A stretch of 64,000 nucleotides of DNA from JAFKFH01 sp017307375 (GCA_965229335.1 OZ245874.1:868001-932000); one strand, 5' to 3'. Shown: positions 55,441-64,000, counted from the stretch's first letter. Program-made: numbers and translations. Notes: generated from the letters alone by a model not told the origin.

Positions 55441-56408
55441 GCCGCCTCCGTCAGGTCGGGATGGCGGCAGGCGACGAGGACGTCGCCATGGCGGATCGGC
55501 ACCGGGGCGGCCGCGGTGCAGTCGGGCCGGGCGGCGGGGCAGCGTGGCCCGAAGGCGCAGCCATGGGGCAGGGCGCCGGGCCGTGGCATCGCGCCGCCGA
55601 TCTGGGCCAGCCGCGGCCTGAGGTCGCCGACCGTCGGGATCGCCCGCATCAGCCCGGCGGTGTAGGGGTGGCGCGGCCTGCCCATGATGGCCCCGGTCGG
55701 CCCGGTCTCGACGATGCGGCCGGCATACATGACCGCGACGCGATCGGCGGTTTCGGCGACGACGCCGAGGTCGTGGGTGATCAGCAGTACCGCCGCGTCG
55801 TGGTCGCGGCACAGCCGGCGCAGCAGGTCGAGGATCTGGGCCTGGACCGAGACGTCGAGCGCGGTGGTCGGTTCGTCGGCGATGATCACCTGCGGGTCCG
55901 CGGCCAGGGCAAGCGCGATGACCACGCGCTGGCGCATGCCGCCCGAGAACTGATGCGGGTAGTGGTCGATCCGCCGCCCGGCCGACGGGATGCCCGTTTC
56001 CTCGAGCAGGGCGATCGCGCGCTTGCGCGCCGCCGCGCGCGACAGCGGCAGGTGGGTGGTGATGGTCTCGACCAGCTGCTCGCCGACCGTCAGCAAGGGG
56101 TTCAGCGCCGTCAGCGGATCCTGGAAGATCGTCCCGATCCGGCGGCCGCGGATCCGGCGCATCGCCGCCTCGCCGAGGCCGGTGATCGCCTGGCCGTCCA
56201 GGCGGATCTCGCCGCCGCTGATCCGGCCCGGCGGTTCCAGCAGGTCGATGACGGCGGCACCGGTCAGCGACTTGCCGGCGCCGGATTCGCCGACCATGCC
56301 GACGATTTCGCCGGCGTCGATGTCGAGGCTGATGCCGTCCAGCGCCCGTACGCGCCGGCGGCGGGTGACGAAGTCGACGGCAAGGTCCCTGATCTCGAGC
56401 AGCGCCAT
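55437..56408 (-). CDS. Peptide ABC transporter ATPase (DppD/OppD-like)
   Basis: A 323-residue ATPase. Walker A GESGAGKS is near residues 37-44, the signature HQFSGGMRQR near 155, and Walker B VIIADEPTTALDV near 178, with the oligopeptide C-terminal domain (CAFGPRCPAARPDC). It starts two bases after the permease stop and overlaps the second ATPase, so the pair is produced together. Confidence 0.93.
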
Positions 56409-56410
56409 GG

Positions 56411-57307
56411 TCAGCCGAGCCTCGGGTTCAGCGCGTCGCGCAGCCAGTCGCCCAGGAGATTGACGGCCAGCACCAGCATGACCAGGGCCAGGCCCGGGAA
56501 TACCGAGATCCACCAGGCACCCGAGAACAGATAGTTGTTGCCGATGTTGACCAGCGTGCCCAGCGACGGGCTGGTCGGCGGCATGCCGACGCCGAGGAAC
56601 GACAGCGTGGCCTCGGTCAGGATCGCGGTGGCGATCTGCACGGTGGCCAGCACGAACAGCGGGCCGGTGACGTTGGGCAGGATATGGGCGCGCGCGATGC
56701 GGGCGGGCGCGACGCCGGAGACCCGTGCCGACTGGACATAGTCCTTCGAGCGTTCGGCGAGCGTCAGGCCGCGGACGGTGCGGGCATACTGCACCCAGCC
56801 CGACAGCGCGATCGCGGCAATCAGCACCGGCACGGCGAAGCGCGCATGCATGTCGCCGGGCAGCGCAGCGCGGGCAATGCCGTCGACCAGCAGCGCCACC
56901 AGAATGGCGGGGAAGGAGAGCTGGATGTCGGCGGCGCGCATGATGAAGGCATCGAGGAAGCCGCCGGCGAAACCGGCGATCAACCCCAGCGTCACGCCCA
57001 GCCCCAGCGAGACCACGACCGACAGCACGGCGACGACCAGCGACAGCCGCGTGCCGTAGACGATCGCGGCCAGCAGGTCGCGGCCCTGGTCGTCGGTGCC
57101 GAGCGGACGGCCGGGCCCCGGCGGCAACAGCGACGCGATCAGGTCGAGATTGCGCAGGTCGAACGGATCCTTGGCGACGATCACCGGCGCCAGCAGCGCG
57201 GCGATCAGGAACGCCGCGACGACGATGGCCGAGAGGATCGCCAGCGGATCGTGGCGGAAGGCGTGGGCCAGGTCATGATCCCACAGCCGGCGGGCCAGCG
57301 CGGTCAT
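56411..57307 (-). CDS. Peptide ABC transporter permease (DppC-like)
   Basis: A 298-residue permease with a soluble N-terminal part and about six helices; the family signature GTDDQGRDLLAAIVYGTRLS near residues 70-89 and TEATLSFLGVGMPP near 241 are clear. It pairs with the DppB-like permease. Its ATG overlaps the M20 amidohydrolase stop by four bases, an unusual gene order with an enzyme gene inside the transporter genes. Confidence 0.93.
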   Translation of the reverse strand: MTALARRLWDHDLAHAFRHDPLAILSAIVVAAFLIAALLAPVIVAKDPFDLRNLDLIASLLPPGPGRPLGTDDQGRDLLAAIVYGTRLSLVVAVLSVVVSLGLGVTLGLIAGFAGGFLDAFIMRAADIQLSFPAILVALLVDGIARAALPGDMHARFAVPVLIAAIALSGWVQYARTVRGLTLAERSKDYVQSARVSGVAPARIARAHILPNVTGPLFVLATVQIATAILTEATLSFLGVGMPPTSPSLGTLVNIGNNYLFSGAWWISVFPGLALVMLVLAVNLLGDWLRDALNPRLG

Positions 57308-58488
57308 GCCGCGGCGTCCAGCGCATCTTCGGCGATGGCGGCCAGCAGGGCGGCGCCGGCCGGGATCACCGCGTCGTTGAAGTCGTAATGCGGCGAGTGC
57401 AGGAAGGCGCCGGCCTCGCCCCCGGTGCCCAGGCGGAAATAGGCGCCGGGCCTGGCCTGCAGCATGAAGGCGAAATCCTCCGATCCCATCGACGGCTCCA
57501 TGTCGGCGATCACGCGCCCGGCGCCGAACAGCCCGCGGGCCAAGCGCACGACACGCGCGGCCTCGGCCGGATCGTTGATGGTCGGGGGATAGAGCTTGTC
57601 GTAGGTCACCTCGGCCCTGGCGCCGAATGCCGCGGCGGCCTGGGCGGCCACCTCCCCCAGCCGCTTCTCGACCAGTTCCTGGACCGGCTCGCGGTACCAC
57701 TTGACGATGCCGGCCGCATCGACCGCGTCGGGAATGACACTGAGCGCGGTGGGCGAACCGGCCTGGAGGTGATGGAACGAGATGACGGCGGAATCGAGCG
57801 GGTTGACGTTGCGGCTGACGATGGTCTGCACCGCGGTCAGCACGTGGGCGGTGGCGATGATCGGGTCGATGGTCTGGTGCGGATGGGCGCCGTGACCGCC
57901 GACACCGCCGAGGCGCAGGCGGAAGACGTCGATGCCGGCCATCATCGGCCCGGGGTTGATGCCGATGGTGCCGGCCGGCAGCGACGGCCAGTTATGCAGC
58001 GCGAAGACCGACGAGACGGGGAAGCGTTCGAACAGCCCGTCCCGCATCATCGCGCGGGCCCCGGCATGGCCCTCCTCGCCGGGCTGGAAGATCAGGTGGA
58101 CGCGGCCGGCGAAATTGCGGGTCTCGGCAAGATAGCGGGCGGCGCCGAGCAGCATGGTGGTGTGTCCGTCATGACCGCAGCCATGCATCTTGCCGGCCAG
58201 GGTCGAGCGATGGCCGAAATCGTTCTTCTCCGCGATCGGCAGCGCATCCATGTCGGCACGCAGGCCGACCGCGCCATCGCCGCTGCGACGGCCGTACAGC
58301 ACGCCGACCACGCCGGTGCGGCCGATGCCGGTATGGACCTCGTCGACGCCGCAGCGGCGCAATTCGTCGGCGACCAGCGCCGCCGTCCGCGTCTCCTCGT
58401 AGCCGAGCTCGGGGTGGCGGTGCAGGTCGTGGCGGATTGCGGTGAGGTCGGCGTGATGGCGGCCGAGGGCGGCGAGGCGCGGGTCCAT
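57304..58488 (-). CDS. M20-family amidohydrolase (hippurate hydrolase-like)
   Basis: A 394-residue zinc peptidase-like amidohydrolase of the HipO/IAA-amino-acid hydrolase group. GLRADMDALPIAEKN near 75, GCGHDGHTTMLLGAA near 104, FQPGEEG near 136, GGHGAHPH and the late MGSEDFAFM hold the two-metal ligands and the catalytic Glu. No signal peptide, so it acts in the cytoplasm on imported N-acyl amino acids or related amides. It lies between the two permease genes, three bases after DppB. Confidence 0.92.
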   Translation of the reverse strand: MDPRLAALGRHHADLTAIRHDLHRHPELGYEETRTAALVADELRRCGVDEVHTGIGRTGVVGVLYGRRSGDGAVGLRADMDALPIAEKNDFGHRSTLAGKMHGCGHDGHTTMLLGAARYLAETRNFAGRVHLIFQPGEEGHAGARAMMRDGLFERFPVSSVFALHNWPSLPAGTIGINPGPMMAGIDVFRLRLGGVGGHGAHPHQTIDPIIATAHVLTAVQTIVSRNVNPLDSAVISFHHLQAGSPTALSVIPDAVDAAGIVKWYREPVQELVEKRLGEVAAQAAAAFGARAEVTYDKLYPPTINDPAEAARVVRLARGLFGAGRVIADMEPSMGSEDFAFMLQARPGAYFRLGTGGEAGAFLHSPHYDFNDAVIPAGAALLAAIAEDALDAAA

Positions 58489-58491
58489 GGA

Positions 58492-59484
58492 TCAGGTTCC
58501 CTTGACTGACGTGGTGAGGCGGCCGTCGCGCAGCCGCGGATCGATGGCGAGATAGGCGAGGTCGACGACCAGGTTGATGGTCACGAAGACCAGGGCGATC
58601 AGGCAGAGATAGGCGGCCATGACCGGCACGTCGGCGAAGGCGACCGACTGGGCGAACAGGAGGCCCATGCCCGGCCACTGGAATACCGTCTCGGTGATCA
58701 GCGCGAAGGCGATGATCGACCCGAGCTGGAGGCCGATGATGGTGACGACCGGCATCAGCGCGTTGCGCAGCGCATGGCGGAAATAGACGGCGGCGGGCTT
58801 CAGGCCGCGGGCGCGCGCGAACTTGACGAAATCGGTCCGCATCACCTCGAGCATCTCGGCGCGCACGAGCCGCAGCACGAGGGCGAGCTGAAACAGGGCC
58901 AGCGTAATCCCGGGCAGCACCAGATGGCGCCAGCCGTCGACGGTCAGGAAGCCGGTGCGCCACCAGCCCAGTGGGACGGTGTCGCCCCGGCCATAGGAGG
59001 GCAGCCAGCCCAGCGTGACCGAGAAGACGAGGATGAGGAGCACGCCCAGGAAGAACGTCGGCAGCGAGATCCCGACGAGCGAGAGCGTCAGCAGACTGCG
59101 CGAGACGAGGCCGCGGCGCACGATCGCGGTGCGTACGCCCAGCGGCACCCCGACCAGGATGGCGAGGCCGGCGGCGAACAGGCTGAGCTCGATCGTCGCG
59201 GGCACCCGCTCGGCCAGCAGTTCGGCCACCGGTCGGCCGAGCTTGAGCGAGCGGCCGAAATCCCCGTGCGCCGCCTGCTCGAGGAAGCGGAGATACTGGA
59301 CGTAGGCCGGCTGGTCGAGGCCCAGCGCGGCCGCGACCCGGGCGCGATCGGCCGCGGTCGCATCCTGGCCCAGCATCTGCGTGACGGGATCGCCGACGAA
59401 ACGGAACAGCACGAAGGCGATCAGCGACACCACCAGCATCACCACGACGGCCTGGAACAGACGGCGCGCGAGGTAGAGCAGCAT
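58492..59484 (-). CDS. Peptide ABC transporter permease (DppB-like)
   Basis: A 330-residue permease of the DppB type: MLLYLARRLFQAVVVMLVVS first helix, FRFVGDPVTQMLG typical loop, and ARARGLKPAAVYFRHALRNAL with the coupling helix near 220. About six helices. Its start shares one base with the stop of the binding-protein gene (TGATG). It imports the operon's substrate together with DppC, DppD and DppF-like proteins. Confidence 0.93.
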   Translation of the reverse strand: MLLYLARRLFQAVVVMLVVSLIAFVLFRFVGDPVTQMLGQDATAADRARVAAALGLDQPAYVQYLRFLEQAAHGDFGRSLKLGRPVAELLAERVPATIELSLFAAGLAILVGVPLGVRTAIVRRGLVSRSLLTLSLVGISLPTFFLGVLLILVFSVTLGWLPSYGRGDTVPLGWWRTGFLTVDGWRHLVLPGITLALFQLALVLRLVRAEMLEVMRTDFVKFARARGLKPAAVYFRHALRNALMPVVTIIGLQLGSIIAFALITETVFQWPGMGLLFAQSVAFADVPVMAAYLCLIALVFVTINLVVDLAYLAIDPRLRDGRLTTSVKGT

Positions 59485-61052
59485 CAGTCGACCTTGAAGA
59501 ACGCCAGGTTGACGCGGTTGTCGATCTGCAGCGGCGTCGCTACGGTCTTCTTCATCCCCCAGACGATGCCCTGCTGGTAGAGCGGAATGTGGCCGATGTC
59601 TTCCCGATGAAGGGTCAGCGCCTTGGTCACCAGCGCCGTGCGCCTGGTCGGATCCATCTCGCTCAGGCTGGCGCGGATGGTGCGGTCGACCTCGGCATTC
59701 GAATAACCGCCGACGTTCCACTGGCCCTGGTCGCCGCGCTGCGAATGGATCATCACGCTGAGGGTGTTGTAGGCGTCCATGTTGACCGGCGTGTAGCCGA
59801 AGAAGTTCAGGCTGGTGTCCTTCGAGCCGATCTTGGGAAAGAAGCGTGACGACGGCATCGCATCCAGCGTCACCTTGATGTCGATACGGGCCAGCATGCC
59901 GGCCAGGGCCTGGCAGACCCGCTCGTCGTTGACATAGCGGTCGTTCGGGCAGTCGAGCGTGACGCCGAAGCCTTCGGCATAGCCGGCCTCGGCCATCAGC
60001 GCCTTGGCGGCGGCGACGTCATAGGGCCAGGCGCGCGGCTGCAGGGCGGGATCGACGCTGTTGACGCCCGGCGCGATCATGTTTCCGGTCGGCACGGCCG
60101 TGCCGCGCATGATCCGGGCATTGATCGCGGCCATGTCGATCGCCTGGTACATCGCCTGGCGCACGCGGCGGTCCTTGAACGGGTTGCGGCCCTTCACCGT
60201 CGAATAGAGCAGTTCGTCGCGCGCGACATCGAGGGCCAGGAACATCGTGCGGATCTCCGGACCCTGCAGCAGTTTCAGGCTCGCGGTCTTCTCGACCCGG
60301 TCGATATCCTGCACCGGCACCGGATAGGCGAAGTCGACTTCGCCCGACAGCAGCGCGGCGATGCGGGTGGCAGGGGCCGCGATCCGCACCATCGTCGCTT
60401 CGGTGATGTTGTGGCGCGGCTTGTCCCACCAGCCGGGATCGGCCGACAACACCGTCTTGACGTCGACGTCGCGCGATTTCAGCCGGAACGGCCCCGTGCC
60501 GTTGGCATGCCTGGTCGCGTAGTTCTCCCTGGACTGCTTCAGGTCGGCCGGCATCTGCGCATTGTGCTGTTCTGACCAGGCACGCGACATGATCCGGATT
60601 TCCGGCAGCGACTGGATCAGCGCGGCATTGGGGAAGGCGGTGACGATGTCGACCGTCAGCGGGTCGACCGCCTTCACCGCGGTGATCGAGGCGGCGAAGA
60701 CCTTCATGTCGGAGGTTTCCGACATGGCGCGGCGGAACGAGAAGGCGACATCGTCGGCGATAAACGGCTGGCCGTCGTGGAACTTGACGCCCGGGCGCAG
60801 GGCGAAACGCCAGATCGTCGGTTCCGGCTGCGTCCAGGACAGCGCCAGCGCGGGCTCGATCCTCATTTCCGCGTCCCGGCGCACCAGGCCTTCATAGATG
60901 TGCTGCAGTACCGTCAGGGTCATGCCGTGGTTGAAGGCATGGGGGTCCATCGTCGCGGCATCGTCCTGCGACGCCCAGATCAGGGTCTTTGCCGCGGCCG
61001 GTCCGGCCAGCAGCGTCATGCCGACAAGGGCCGCGATCATCGTCTTGCGCAT
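59484..61052 (-). CDS. Family 5 extracellular substrate-binding protein (DppA-like)
   Basis: A 522-residue periplasmic binding protein. Residues 1-21 are a signal peptide (MRKTMIAALVGMTLLAGPAA). Family-5 signatures include LIWASQDDAATMDPHAF near the N-terminus and WRFALRPGVKFHDGQPFIADDVAFS near 88-112. It captures peptides or other conjugates for the importer. AGAGGAGG lies before ATG 61052. First gene of the nine-gene operon, divergent from the TetR gene with operator-like sites between. Confidence 0.92.
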   Translation of the reverse strand: MRKTMIAALVGMTLLAGPAAAKTLIWASQDDAATMDPHAFNHGMTLTVLQHIYEGLVRRDAEMRIEPALALSWTQPEPTIWRFALRPGVKFHDGQPFIADDVAFSFRRAMSETSDMKVFAASITAVKAVDPLTVDIVTAFPNAALIQSLPEIRIMSRAWSEQHNAQMPADLKQSRENYATRHANGTGPFRLKSRDVDVKTVLSADPGWWDKPRHNITEATMVRIAAPATRIAALLSGEVDFAYPVPVQDIDRVEKTASLKLLQGPEIRTMFLALDVARDELLYSTVKGRNPFKDRRVRQAMYQAIDMAAINARIMRGTAVPTGNMIAPGVNSVDPALQPRAWPYDVAAAKALMAEAGYAEGFGVTLDCPNDRYVNDERVCQALAGMLARIDIKVTLDAMPSSRFFPKIGSKDTSLNFFGYTPVNMDAYNTLSVMIHSQRGDQGQWNVGGYSNAEVDRTIRASLSEMDPTRRTALVTKALTLHREDIGHIPLYQQGIVWGMKKTVATPLQIDNRVNLAFFKVD

Positions 61053-61140
61053 CGGGCACGCCTCCTCTGTTCGCCGTTTCCGTCTCCGGACGCGGCGTCG
61101 GTTGTCTGGTTTTGCGTTGGCGTCGCAGGCTCGGCTAACT

Positions 61141-61157
61141 TACGCACCGGACCGTTG
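61141..61157. promoter_or_regulatory. Second TetR operator-like site
   Basis: TACGCACCGGACCGT closely matches the core TACGCAACGGTCCGT of the palindrome at 61172-61193, 34 bases away, about three helical turns. Two copies of one half-symmetric motif in the TetR-operon gap support a repressor site. Confidence 0.5.
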
Positions 61158-61171
61158 ACGATGTTCAATTC

Positions 61172-61193
61172 ACATACGCAACGGTCCGTATGT
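61172..61193. promoter_or_regulatory. TetR operator-like palindrome
   Basis: An inverted repeat ACATACG-N8-CGTATGT lies between the divergent binding-protein and TetR genes. On the - strand a perfect -35 TTGACA (61191-61196) for the operon overlaps its edge; the -10 is weak. A repressor bound here would block the operon promoter. Confidence 0.6.
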
Positions 61194-61218
61194 CAAGTCG
61201 ATTTTCCAAGGGGGAGCA

Positions 61219-61851
61219 GTGCGTCCGGAGCCAAGGGGTGAAGACGACAAGCGCGGCGGCCGCACCGGTCGGCCGCGCGACGAGGCAGTCCAGCGGGCGC
61301 TGATCGGTGCCGCGACCGACCTGCTGCGCGAGCGCGGCTATCGCGCGCTGTCGATGGAGGGGGTGGCGGCGCGGGCGGGCGTCGCCAAGCAGAGCGTCTA
61401 TCGCCGCTGGCCGTCGAAAGGCGCGCTGCTGGTCGACATCTACATGGAAGGCATGGGCGAGGAGAGCTTGCCGGCCGCGTCGGGCCATGGCGTGATCGCC
61501 GACTTCCGCGCCTATCTTGGCCAGACGGTCGAGCGTCTGAAGGATGTCGCCTGGGCCAACACGCTGCGCAGCCTCGTCGCCGAGGCGCAGAACGATCCCG
61601 ATCTTGCCGCGCTGATGGTCGAGCGTGTGGTCGAGCCGCGCCGCCAGGCCGGGCGCCACATCGTGGCCCAGGCGATCGCCGCCGGCGAGTTGAGCCCCGA
61701 TTTCGACGTGGAGACGGTGCTGGATTTCGTCTTCGGCGCGATCTGGTACCGGCTGCTGCTCGGCCACGCCGCCGTCACGACGGAATTCGTCGAGCGCATG
61801 CTGAGGCAGCTGTTCCCCGCACCGGTTTTGCCGCGCCGCACAAAAGGTTAA
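61219..61851 (+). CDS. TetR-family transcriptional regulator
   Basis: A 210-residue repressor. The helix-turn-helix covers about residues 20-66: LIGAATDLLRERGYRALSME, then VAARAGVAKQSVYRRWPSKGA. The C-terminal part is helical and ligand-binding. GTG 61219 follows GGGGGAGCA. It probably represses the divergent nine-gene operon and perhaps itself through the palindromes at 61141 and 61172; the inducer would be the imported compound or its CoA ester. Confidence 0.9.
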   Translation: MRPEPRGEDDKRGGRTGRPRDEAVQRALIGAATDLLRERGYRALSMEGVAARAGVAKQSVYRRWPSKGALLVDIYMEGMGEESLPAASGHGVIADFRAYLGQTVERLKDVAWANTLRSLVAEAQNDPDLAALMVERVVEPRRQAGRHIVAQAIAAGELSPDFDVETVLDFVFGAIWYRLLLGHAAVTTEFVERMLRQLFPAPVLPRRTKG

Positions 61852-61906
61852 TTCGTTTACGCGACGTTTATGCAAACCGGCACAGCCGTGCCTCGTTCGT
61901 TTACGC
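61852..61906. repeat. 11-bp direct repeats upstream of the MHS transporter
   Basis: TTCGTTTACGC occurs at 61852-61862 and again at 61896-61906, 44 bases apart (about four helical turns), in the TetR-transporter gap. TTTACGC resembles the left half of the TetR operator sites at 61141 and 61172, so these may be additional weak binding sites. The function is unproven. Confidence 0.5.
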
Positions 61907-61993
61907 CTCCCCGTCCTACCGTGAAGGATAGTGGTCCGTCCGCTATCGCCGGTCGGGCCGAAAACGATAACCCATGGAGGAGGGGAACGCGCG

Positions 61994-63700
61994 ATGACGC
62001 AAGCGGCCGATCTGAATGGCGTGGACGCAAGGTCCAGGCCGATGACGCGGGAGGAGAAGAAGGTCATCCTGGCCTCCTCCCTCGGCACGATCTTCGAATG
62101 GTACGACTTCTATCTCTACGGTTCGCTGGCCGCGATGATCGGGGCCCAGTTCTTCTCGGCCTTCCCGGAAGCGCAGCGGAACATCTTCGCGCTGCTGGCC
62201 TTCGCCGCCGGCTTCCTGGTCCGCCCGTTCGGCGCGCTGGTCTTCGGCCGCGTCGGCGACCTGGTCGGCCGTAAGTATACCTTCCTGATCACCATCGTGA
62301 TCATGGGCGCCTCGACCTTCCTGGTCGGCGTGCTGCCGAGCTATGCCACCATCGGCGTCGCCGCGCCGATCATCCTGATCGCGCTGCGCTGCCTGCAGGG
62401 CCTGGCGCTGGGCGGCGAATACGGCGGCGCGGCCGTCTACGTGGCCGAGCATGCGCCGCACGGCCGCCGCGGCTTCTACACCTCGTGGATCCAGACGACG
62501 GCGACGCTCGGCCTGCTGCTGTCGCTGCTGGTGATCCTGTTCGTCCGCGTCCAGGTCGGCGAGAAGGACTTCGCCGAGTGGGGCTGGCGCATTCCGTTCA
62601 TCGTCTCGGTCCTGCTGCTGGCGATATCGGTGTGGATCCGTCTCCAGATGAACGAAAGCCCGGCCTTCCAGAAGATGAAGGCGGAAGGCAAGGGGTCGAA
62701 GGCTCCGCTGTCGGAAGCGTTCGGCCAGTGGAAGAACGCGAAATGGGCGCTGCTGGCGCTGCTCGGCCTCGTCGCGGGCCAGGCGGTGGTCTGGTACACC
62801 GGCCAGTTCTATGCGCTGTTCTTCCTGCAGTCGATCCTGAAGATCGACCTGTTCACCTCGAACGTGCTGATCGCGTGGTCGCTGATCCTCGGCACCGGCG
62901 GCTTCATCCTGTTCGGCTCGCTGTCGGACCGCATCGGCCGCAAGCCGATCATCCTGGCCGGCTGCCTGATCGCGGCGGTCACCTACTTCCCGCTGTTCAA
63001 GTACCTGACGGCGACGGCCAACCCGACGCTCTACAAGGCGCAGACCGAGCGGCCGGTGGTCGTGACCGCCGACCCGAAGGATTGCTCGTTCCAGTTCAAC
63101 CCGACCGGCACGGCGAAGTTCACCTCGTCCTGCGACATCACCAAGGCGTTCCTGGCCTCCAACTCGGTCAGCTACACCACGGTCGACGGCCCGGCCGGCC
63201 AGCCCGCCAAGATCAAGGTCGGCGATACCGAAATCACCTCGGTGCCGGGCACGGCGCCGGCCGATCAGCTCGCGGCGTTCCGCGCCCAGCTCGGCGCGGC
63301 GATCACGGCCAACGGCTATCCGGCGGCCAACGATCCGGCCAAGGTGAAGGTGACGTCGTTCTTCGGCGTCTTCAACGGCCAGGCCTTCACCGCGGTCATC
63401 ATCCTGACGATCCTGGTGATCTACGTGACCATGGTCTACGGGCCGATCGCCGCGGCGCTGGTCGAACTGTTCCCGACCCGCATCCGCTATACCTCGATGT
63501 CGCTGCCCTATCACATCGGCAACGGTTGGTTCGGCGGCCTGCTGCCGGCGACGTCGTTCGCGATGGTGGCCCAGACCGGCGATATCTTCTACGGGCTGTG
63601 GTACCCGATCATCATTGCGGTGGCGACCGTGGTGATCGGCGCGCTGTTCGTCCCGGAAACCAAGGATCGCGACATCTTTACCTACGACGGCGAGAAATAA
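61994..63700 (+). CDS. MHS-family metabolite:proton symporter with large periplasmic insertion
   Basis: A 568-residue major facilitator carrier. The first helix starts SSLGTIFEWYDFYLYGS near 29-45, the loop 2-3 motif GRVGDLVGRKYTF is near 85, and RCLQGLALGGEYGGAAVYVAE near 130 is the MHS signature. After SDRIGRKPI, about 115 residues (about 337-452) with two Cys form an insertion predicted to lie in the periplasm, before the last three helices. Ordinary MHS carriers are about 430-450 residues. ATG 61994 has GGAGGAGGGG upstream. The substrate is unknown, likely a dicarboxylate or similar acid. Confidence 0.88.
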   Translation: MTQAADLNGVDARSRPMTREEKKVILASSLGTIFEWYDFYLYGSLAAMIGAQFFSAFPEAQRNIFALLAFAAGFLVRPFGALVFGRVGDLVGRKYTFLITIVIMGASTFLVGVLPSYATIGVAAPIILIALRCLQGLALGGEYGGAAVYVAEHAPHGRRGFYTSWIQTTATLGLLLSLLVILFVRVQVGEKDFAEWGWRIPFIVSVLLLAISVWIRLQMNESPAFQKMKAEGKGSKAPLSEAFGQWKNAKWALLALLGLVAGQAVVWYTGQFYALFFLQSILKIDLFTSNVLIAWSLILGTGGFILFGSLSDRIGRKPIILAGCLIAAVTYFPLFKYLTATANPTLYKAQTERPVVVTADPKDCSFQFNPTGTAKFTSSCDITKAFLASNSVSYTTVDGPAGQPAKIKVGDTEITSVPGTAPADQLAAFRAQLGAAITANGYPAANDPAKVKVTSFFGVFNGQAFTAVIILTILVIYVTMVYGPIAAALVELFPTRIRYTSMSLPYHIGNGWFGGLLPATSFAMVAQTGDIFYGLWYPIIIAVATVVIGALFVPETKDRDIFTYDGEK

Positions 63701-63729
63701 CGCTCGATCGATCCCGACCCACTGTCACC

Positions 63730-63762
63730 GGGGGGCGTGCGCCGCACGCCCCCCCCTTTTTT
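63730..63762 (+). terminator. Intrinsic terminator after the MHS transporter
   Basis: A perfect 11-bp stem GGGGGGCGTGC/GCACGCCCCCC with a 3-base loop, two further C's and six T's. It starts 30 bases after the transporter stop. Confidence 0.88.
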
Positions 63763-63787
63763 GTCCGGACAGCCGGTGAACGGCTGG

Positions 63788-64000
63788 TCAGTGTGGCAGC
63801 AATCCTTCGAAGGCCGCGCGGATCGCCGCAGTACTCAGGCCATACTTCTGGAACAGGTACTGGGCCGTGCCGCCTTCCGAGAAGACATCGCGGACACCGA
63901 GGCGGCCGAACGGCAACGCGATGCCGGCCTCGCTGATCACCTCGGCCACGGCCGCGCCCAGCCCGCCGATGACGCTGTGATTCTCCGCGACCAGCAGCGG
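63788..64000 (-). CDS. Transketolase C-terminal subunit, partial
   Basis: The last 70 codons of a - strand gene running off the right edge. The translation includes AENHSVIGGLGAAVAEVISE near its start, the transketolase C-terminal domain signature (as in split TktB or DXP-synthase-like proteins), then FGRLGVRDVFSEGGTAQYLF and an end at LLPH. The stop is at 63788-63790. Whether it is a split or full-length enzyme cannot be told from this fragment. Confidence 0.75.
   Translation of the reverse strand, partial: PLLVAENHSVIGGLGAAVAEVISEAGIALPFGRLGVRDVFSEGGTAQYLFQKYGLSTAAIRAAFEGLLPH

Overview
This is a GC-rich (roughly two-thirds G+C), gene-dense bacterial chromosome segment with no rRNA, tRNA, CRISPR array, phage or IS element that I can recognise. 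Several things point to Alphaproteobacteria, probably a Rhodospirillales-like lineage: an MmcB-type repair nuclease, a CarD/CdnL regulator near an SUV3-type helicase, an S4 protein and a 7Fe ferredoxin, the sucCDAB-lpd layout and the MHS carriers. Genus cannot be read from the sequence.

Layout. 1-8.8 kb is housekeeping: RNA helicase, S4 RNA-binding protein and FdxA on the + strand, facing HemN, a degenerate PPP-type phosphatase and a CarD regulator with a very long Lys/Ala-rich tail on the - strand, then MmcB and a class I glutamine amidotransferase. 8.8-12.4 kb is the sdhCDAB operon with a clear sigma70 promoter and a terminator. 12.4-23 kb is mixed: a lipoprotein adenosine deaminase homologue, two unknown envelope proteins, an OLD-like ATPase, ZapE, a VOC protein, an Lrp regulator, MmsA, a small unknown protein and an NmrA-like reductase. 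23.3-31.6 kb is sucCD-sucAB-lpd followed by a Prx5-like peroxiredoxin. 31.6-35.8 kb holds a hydrolase, an APC permease, a TRIC channel and a FkbM methyltransferase. 35.7-40.6 kb is the stress operon prkA-yeaH-spoVR.

40.7-47.1 kb is a tight - strand operon: an SsuABC/NMT1-type ABC importer, an FAD oxidoreductase, a CaiB CoA-transferase, a crotonase and a second 7Fe ferredoxin. It is divergent from a LysR regulator across a 9-bp inverted repeat, and a KdpDE-like two-component pair without kdpFABC follows the LysR gene. 50.5-61.1 kb is a second, nine-gene - strand operon with almost no spacing: a Dpp/Opp-type importer with an M20 amidohydrolase gene lying between its two permease genes, a BadI/MenB-like ring-acting crotonase, an acyl-CoA synthetase and a class III aminotransferase. 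It is divergent from a TetR regulator, with two related operator-like sites between them. The gene set fits import, hydrolysis, CoA activation and ring cleavage of an amide-conjugated acid; the substrate is unknown. An MHS-family carrier with a large periplasmic insertion follows, and the window ends inside the C-terminal half of a transketolase.

The most interesting items are the two uncharacterised uptake-and-catabolism operons, the histone-like tail on CarD, a pseudo-phosphatase that has lost its metal ligands, a peroxiredoxin without its catalytic Thr, an OLD-like ATPase with an altered TOPRIM region, an intrinsic terminator directly abutting the sucA start codon, and the fact that six of nine convergent gene pairs overlap at their 3' ends.
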